From positions 130,872-194,871 of the forward strand of contig MU130033.1 of NCBI GenBank assembly GCA_015039465.1: a stretch of 64,000 nt of DNA, read 5' to 3'. Below, in pieces: positions 59,563 through 64,000 of the stretch. Each line of letters opens with the position of its first letter. Position 1 is the stretch's first letter. Below the pieces are notes generated by a model, which did not search any database, had not been told where the DNA came from, and was given only the letters and a program-made list of their open reading frames with translations. The position numbers and the translations under genes are program-made. The stretch is from Phlegmacium glaucopus (lineage: Eukaryota > Basidiomycota > Agaricomycetes > Agaricales > Cortinariaceae).

Positions 59563-61124
59563 ATGGCTGATTCCACATATGACCCATACTGGACTGCCGT
59601 ATCTCCGTTTACTCCACAACAGAACGGAGAGGGCTCAGCGATTTGCAAGGAAGAGATGAAGACCTATTTTAGCAGCCTGCTCCGCAGGAAGGTTACTGGT
59701 GTGCGATCTGATCTTGTCGGACACGGTGTATTCAACGTCGTCAGTCTGCCATTCCTGTCTTTCTTTGCACCCATATACTCACTTACGTTCAGGTATACGA
59801 CCTCATTTTCAGCGATCTTGGGCCACCTGTCGTCGCACGCATCTGTTACAATTTCACGGTAATGAGAGCAACATGCCTTTTCTAGAACACAATCAATGTG
59901 TGATCTCTGATTAGAACACTGAGGAAGGTCGAAAGTATGCATCGGAGACCACAGAACAAGAAGTCGCAATTCTCAAGTTTCTGGAGATGAGGGCACCAGA
60001 AGTCATTGCGCCTCGTGTCCTGGGTTACGACATTGAGCCCCAAAACGCAATCGGTTCTCCATTTATCCTGCAGTCGAGGATTAGTGGCTGCGATCTTTTG
60101 CATTGCTCTATCGACGAAACCTTGTGGCAAAATTTTAGCTTCGTTAGTATTTTCGCGATGTCTTTGAGAAATTGTGCTCATCGATGGAACTGTGTAGTAT
60201 AAATTCATTCCGGGATTGGCCCACGCGTTGGTTGACCTTTTCAGCATCGAAATTCCGAACATTATTGGTTCAGTCACTGGCGTTTCAGAGGAGGGGATCC
60301 CCGCTGTAGGTCCCTTCCGAGAAGAAGCTATTTTTCGAGGATCCGACCGTCCGTTTCAATCTGCTATGGAATATATCAAATGGCGCATATCAGCCTCGAT
60401 CTGGGAAGATAAGGACGGGGCTTCGGTAAACGTCCCAGCCCTACTTCAACGACTCGAGATTCTAGCGCAACGTATTATTACATGTCTTGACCCATCACTT
60501 CTCCGCGTATGCTTAGTGCACGTTGACCCTCATGACAGAAATGTGATGGTTGAAGAGAGTAAATTCAGCGGCCTTGTTGACTGGCAGGTGTGTCTCTATA
60601 ACTTCTGGCTTCTGTTTGACCAAACTTCTTCACCTTTAGGCTCTTACCCTCCCATCGTTTATAGCCGCTGAATATCCACCCTATCTTCGTTATGACGGAA
60701 TGTACGAAGAGCGTTATGCTGCCTTGAATCAATACGGAAAAATTGAATTCATAAACAAGGATTTGGTTTGCCTTTTAATCCCTGTACCTGTATTATGGTA
60801 ACATGAGCTTATTAACGGTACGGAAAAATATCAGAGACCTTCAAAAGATGACGCCAAGGTACTGCGAAATTTGTACCTCGAGGTAAGTGGTCCTCAGTCT
60901 GTGCTAGTAACATTACATTACTTCATGTTTACTCTAGTGCTGCGGAAAACGAAACCCGATGTATGCGCGAGCTTTAATAGAGGGCCAGGTGCTTCGTCAG
61001 CTAGTAGAATGGCTGAATTTCGTAGAATGGGAAGGCGATTTTGTGTGGCCAGGACTGTGCGTCGCAATCCGCTAAGTTTACTTATCGCCTTTCTCACAGG
61101 AAGATTGACTTTGAAATTCCTTAG
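59563..61124 (+). CDS. Aminoglycoside-phosphotransferase-fold (APH/choline-kinase-like) kinase
   Basis: Fungal APH-fold kinases phosphorylate small molecules or proteins; substrates are mostly unknown. The start at 59563 gives MADSTYDPYWTAVSPFTPQQ. The N-lobe has VTGVRSDLVGHGVFNVV and, after an intron, YDLIFSDLGPPVVARICYNF. Then EVAILKFLEMRAPEVIAPRV and FILQSRISGCDLL follow. The catalytic loop is CLVHVDPHDRNVMVEESKFS, whose HxD-x-x-x-x-N pattern matches the family, with GLVDWQ as the second Asp. The C-terminal part after the intron reads ALTLPSFIAAEYPPYLRYDG and RNLYLE-CCGKRNPMYARALI. A last short exon gives KIDFEIP to the stop at 61122-61124. This is the lipopolysaccharide/APH-like group widely multiplied in agaricomycetes. 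Residue conservation indicates an active kinase. No regulatory or targeting domain is visible. Confidence 0.8.
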
Positions 61125-61697
61125 GGAGCTTTGGGAGTCAGATCAGCGCGGGAAATTGGATGCTTCAGAGTAGCTAACTCTATCTACATTCTAGATTGGC
61201 TCATCCTGAGTCTTCCTGCACATCCCAGTAGTACGTACAACTCTGTATGCTTCTACATGCACTACCAAAGTCTGCGAAAATTGTTTCACGGTATACTCTA
61301 ATAAAGCCTGTACGCCCAGAACTTTCGATCTGTGGGGGGGAGAAATTTTCTGAGAGAGAGAATCGGGCAATTCCAGTACAATTCTGGTGCCTTCCACATG
61401 GATCACACATCAGCAAAATAGCAGGCCACTGGGAGAGCTAGCAGAAGCATGTCTACTCTCTCCAGCTTTCCAGAGCTTGTGATAGAAATACAAGATTATG
61501 TCTGATTATAGCATGTATTCTAGAATCATGGAGCCACTACTAGAGCAGGCATAGAAAGCTAGGAAAGGACGCTTCTTGATCTGATACCGCCACCACACCG
61601 AATTTTCTCACGGTTTCACCACCGTCGAACTCGGGGGCCAGTATCGCAGATTATAGAACAGCGTAGCACTACTTTCATACTCTACGTGTTTCACACA
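61125..61697. other. Gene-free stretch at the edge of the mobile-element zone
   Basis: About 0.57 kb with short frames on both strands (61191-61441) that show no family resemblance. A plus frame SFPELVIEIQDYV near 61463 looks faintly like an F-box start but stops at once. Confidence 0.4.
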
Positions 61698-62362
61698 ATG
61701 TTGAATACCAGTAACACACAACCTCAGACCAGACAGAAAAGCGCCACAGCGACAGCAAAAAAAACGAGAAGAGAGCTAGAAGAAGTGGAAGGTTTTAATA
61801 CGGACATCCGTAACAAAGACCAAGCACTAACGTTACTGCCACACACCACATAGCTGAGGAGCTGGTCACCTCAGTCAAAACACAATTGATCGATCAAATG
61901 GAACTTTACAACAACCAAGTGGAGACCATGAGGGACGCGGTAGAGAATGTAACTAATGCGGCTAAGGACATCACCACATCCATGGCAGACCTCAAGGACG
62001 AATGCACAGACATCACAGACAAAATCACCCAAGTCTCGCTAGAGCTCAGCAAGAAGACCACAGAAATTACAGCCACACAGCCCGCAACAGCACGGTCATA
62101 TGCAGAAATCGCACAATCACAGCAGATCCCCAATATACATCTCGCCGTTGTCACACATGGTCAGTCCAATGACCGGCAATTATTGATGCAAAGAAATACT
62201 AGGAACACGGACTCAGCGACAGACAAATTGACTGAGAAAGAATTGGTTGTTAAAGCCAACACAGCTCTCGAACTAATGCGCGGATACTTAAACTACAACG
62301 ACCCAAAAAGACGCTCCAGCAGGAGAAAAAAAAAAAAAAAAAAAAAAAAATCAGAATTGTAG
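61698..62362 (+). pseudogene. Frameshifted ORF1/gag-like fragment of a retroelement, ending in A-run
   Basis: The plus strand starts MLNTSNTQPQTRQKSATATA at 61698, with a basic Thr/Ala-rich lead. A single frame change near 61845 (PHTT-stop versus HIAEELVTSVKTQ) shifts into the longer frame running to 62362. That frame has heptad-like QVETMRDAVENVTNAAKDIT and DECTDITDKITQVSLELSKK, then ATARSYAEIAQSQQIPNIHL and DKLTEKELVVKANTALELMR. The blocks SYAx(A/E)-A, then xLTEKELVxKAN-x-ALELM recall the ORF1 (gag-like) proteins of agaricomycete non-LTR elements, from memory. The coding sequence then passes into a pure A-run at 62326-62350 and stops. No reverse-transcriptase sequence follows. I read it as a 5' or internal remnant. 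Confidence 0.55.
62326..62350 (+). repeat. 25-base poly(A) run
   Basis: An uninterrupted run of 25 As directly follows the basic end of the ORF1-like fragment. It could be a retroposed poly(A) tail or a slippage-grown homopolymer. Confidence 0.8.
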
Positions 62363-62730
62363 CCGTACATTCTTGCTGGGTGTTCAGTTCACCACCTGAT
62401 TTCCACCAAGAACATAGGATGGGTTTTTGGGTGACCGACCACCCTAGATCTAACAAAATACTTGGTTGGGTGACCACCCGAGTCCCAGCTGGTTCTACCA
62501 GTGTATTGGTGACATCACCCAACTTTTCAGAGAAATACATGTAGCTAAAGAAACAATATATACATGTCCAAATGCTAAAGTTTTCTAACACATCTGAGGG
62601 GAACCGCCAGATGGTCTGTCTGAAAACGCCCTATCTGGACCAAATGTGCAATGATTCGCTTGAGAACAGTCAGTTTCTGCGATTGGCCTAATATCCTAAA
62701 CAACTTACCTTCTTCAGCACACATGTAATT

Positions 62731-62905
62731 GGGCCAACCTGACTTATGATGGCACATCAAAATAGGCTAACTTGTGTTAAAGGGCTGGCCATTTAGGGTC
62801 CATAAAACTAGGAATGCTATTGATCTATGTATTCTGGCTGACCCAATTTATGATGGCACATCAGAATGGGCTAACTTAGGATAAAGGCTTGCCATTTAAG
62901 GGTTG
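62731..62905 (+). repeat. Two imperfect direct copies of a unit of about 65 bp, offset about 104 bp
   Basis: The word TATGATGGCACATCA begins at about 62745 and again at about 62849. In both copies it is followed by AxTxGGCTAACTTxxG, a TTAAAGG/ATAAAGG element, then GCTxGCCATTTA and A/GGG. The copies therefore match over roughly 60 bases with scattered changes. The pair lies between the retroelement fragment and the transposase gene and may belong to a repeat family. Confidence 0.65.
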
Positions 62906-63075
62906 ATACCACCTGGCCTGTGCATACAAGATTCTTTGCATCCTGCATCAGTCAGTGAATAGAGTCCCTACCAGGCTGATACTTGGCCAAAACCTTAGCA
63001 TACATGCAGGCTGTGACCTTCTTCAAATTCCTGCAGTGACAAACTCTGATACAATAGGGTTGTTCAGAGTAGACC

Positions 63076-63182
63076 ATTTGGGTTTCATTTGAGTTCCATT
63101 TGAGATTCCATTTGAAAGTCGGCAGACACGGCACGCTCAGTCCAACTTTGATTGCGAGCTTCATTTGAACCCAAATGAAAAG
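63076..63182. repeat. CATTTGAG/CATTTGGGTT repeats, partly inverted, upstream of the transposase
   Basis: A cluster of CATTTG words occurs at about 63076-63118 (CATTTGGGTTTCATTTGAGT, then two further CATTTGAG units). The inverse form CATTTGAACCCAAATGAA lies at about 63164-63181 and is itself palindromic. The arms could form a hairpin or be transposase/host protein sites. The element ends about 110 bp before the transposase start codon. Confidence 0.5.
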
Positions 63183-63288
63183 TTTGGCATAAGCGGCCGT
63201 CGGAGTTTTAACATAGCTGATAATCAATAATCATAGATTTTACAGTACAATACGCTTTAAGTTTGTGCGCCTCAAACACAATCAAGTC

Positions 63289-64000
63289 ATGCCTACTCGA
63301 ACAGATTGTCAACTCGCAGCTGATGCTCTTCATCGAGCTTTCCTTATTAATTTTGTGGCAGATTTGGAGCGAAGAGAGCTAGACTTTGCATCTGATTTGG
63401 AGGATTCTGACGACGATATGGATGATGGTAGTTCCTCGGATTCCTGTTCGACATCTGCCGCCTCTTCATCCAAGTCTTCTGATGATAGTGATGACCCGGA
63501 TTTCATGACACCTGCAGAAACATACGTCCACCACATGGCTAATCTGTATTCCGAACGCTACATGGCAGAACGCACAAATATTCCGAAGACACGGGGATTA
63601 ATGCACCTTTTGCTAAACGACTATAAAGTTAACCACCCCCAAATTTTTAGAAACTATTTGCGCATTGACCCAGATTGTTTTGATGCCTTGGTGGAAGTCA
63701 TTCGTGATGATGAAATATTTCTTAATAATTCCAACAATTCGCAGATGCCTGTTGAGCAACAGGTTGTCATTGCGCTGTTTTGTTTTGGCCATTACGGAAA
63801 TGCAGCTAGCATCATGAAGGTTGCCTTTCAGTTTGGTGTTGGATTTGGAACTGTTCATCTTGTTACAACGCATGTTCTTAAGGCATGTTGCTCCAAAAAA
63901 TTCTGTTCATCATCGATTCAGTGGGCAAATGATCAGATGAAGTCTGAAGCAAAGGATTGGATTGAAGGTAATTCATGTCCAGCATGGCGGAATGGTTGGT
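63289..64000 (+). CDS. PIF/Harbinger-type transposase (DDE_Tnp_4), 3' end outside window
   Basis: Open from ATG at 63289 to the right edge with no stop (237 codons) and no intron, unlike the host genes nearby. It starts MPTRTDCQLAADALHRAFLI and NFVADLERRELDFASDLEDS, followed by an acidic Ser/Asp stretch. The helix-turn-helix/N-terminal part reads FRNYLRIDPDCFDALVEVIR and MPVEQQVVIALFCFGHYGNA, then ASIMKVAFQFGVGFGTVHLV. It ends EAKDWIEGNSCPAWRNGW at the border, immediately before where the first catalytic Asp block (often MVDGT) normally lies. This block order is characteristic of agaricomycete Harbinger/DDE_Tnp_4 transposases, from memory. The reading frame is clean, so this copy could be recent. 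Terminal repeats were not identified. Confidence 0.8.
   Translation, partial: MPTRTDCQLAADALHRAFLINFVADLERRELDFASDLEDSDDDMDDGSSSDSCSTSAASSSKSSDDSDDPDFMTPAETYVHHMANLYSERYMAERTNIPKTRGLMHLLLNDYKVNHPQIFRNYLRIDPDCFDALVEVIRDDEIFLNNSNNSQMPVEQQVVIALFCFGHYGNAASIMKVAFQFGVGFGTVHLVTTHVLKACCSKKFCSSSIQWANDQMKSEAKDWIEGNSCPAWRNGW

Noticed and set aside
1..64000. CRISPR arrays, bacterial operons, rRNA genes or a secondary-metabolite cluster
   Set aside because: The window is eukaryotic with spliced genes; no spaced direct-repeat arrays, rRNA signatures, or NRPS/PKS/terpene synthase core genes were seen.

Overview
This window is nuclear DNA from a filamentous basidiomycete, most likely an agaricomycete. Genes are broken by many short introns (about 50-75 bp, GT..AG). 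Spacing is compact and the base composition is moderately AT-rich. Several families are typical of mushroom-forming fungi: DUF6533 membrane proteins, secreted Ser/Thr-rich proteins, NACHT-type relics and a Harbinger-type transposase of agaricomycete style. I spliced the genes by eye from splice-site consensus and family similarity recalled from memory, so outer coordinates are firmer than individual intron borders. No database search was run.

Layout, left to right. 0-5 kb: the 5' part of a glutamine-synthetase-like gene (runs off the left edge), a possible relic fragment, and a DUF6533 membrane protein. 5.6-11 kb: an APC amino-acid/GABA-type permease, RNase H2 subunit C, and a secreted Ser/Thr-rich surface protein. 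12-17 kb: a Ran-binding-domain protein with a predicted N-terminal membrane helix, and a mitochondrial carrier. 18-26 kb: an ETT1/Nro1-like protein, a vacuolar-type dipeptidyl aminopeptidase and Sys1. 26-30.3 kb: gene-poor. 30-37 kb: BCS1-type AAA ATPase and dynamin-related Dnm1, convergent. 39-50.5 kb: a rhodopsin-like 7TM protein, STT3, a MATE transporter, a secreted agmatinase-like ureohydrolase and a second APC permease. 51.7-61 kb: a polysaccharide deacetylase, a broken NACHT NTPase fragment, a type-B carboxylesterase, TFIIF beta and an aminoglycoside-phosphotransferase-fold kinase. 61.7-64 kb: a mobile-element zone with a frameshifted retroelement ORF1 fragment ending in a 25-A run, local direct and inverted repeats, and the start of an intact Harbinger-type transposase that runs off the right edge.

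Most genes are conserved housekeeping functions: mitochondria (BCS1, Dnm1, carrier), the secretory route (Sys1, STT3, DPAP), nucleus (RNase H2C, TFIIF beta, RanBD) and nitrogen/amino-acid handling (GS-like, two permeases, agmatinase-like). They do not form an obvious biosynthetic cluster. I see no convincing new defence or signalling system. The most unusual items are a tandem set of 24-nt-multiple coiled-coil exons in the BCS1 tail, the membrane-anchored RanBD protein, the secreted His-rich agmatinase homologue and the mobile/relic material at 53.6-54.2 and 61.7-64 kb.
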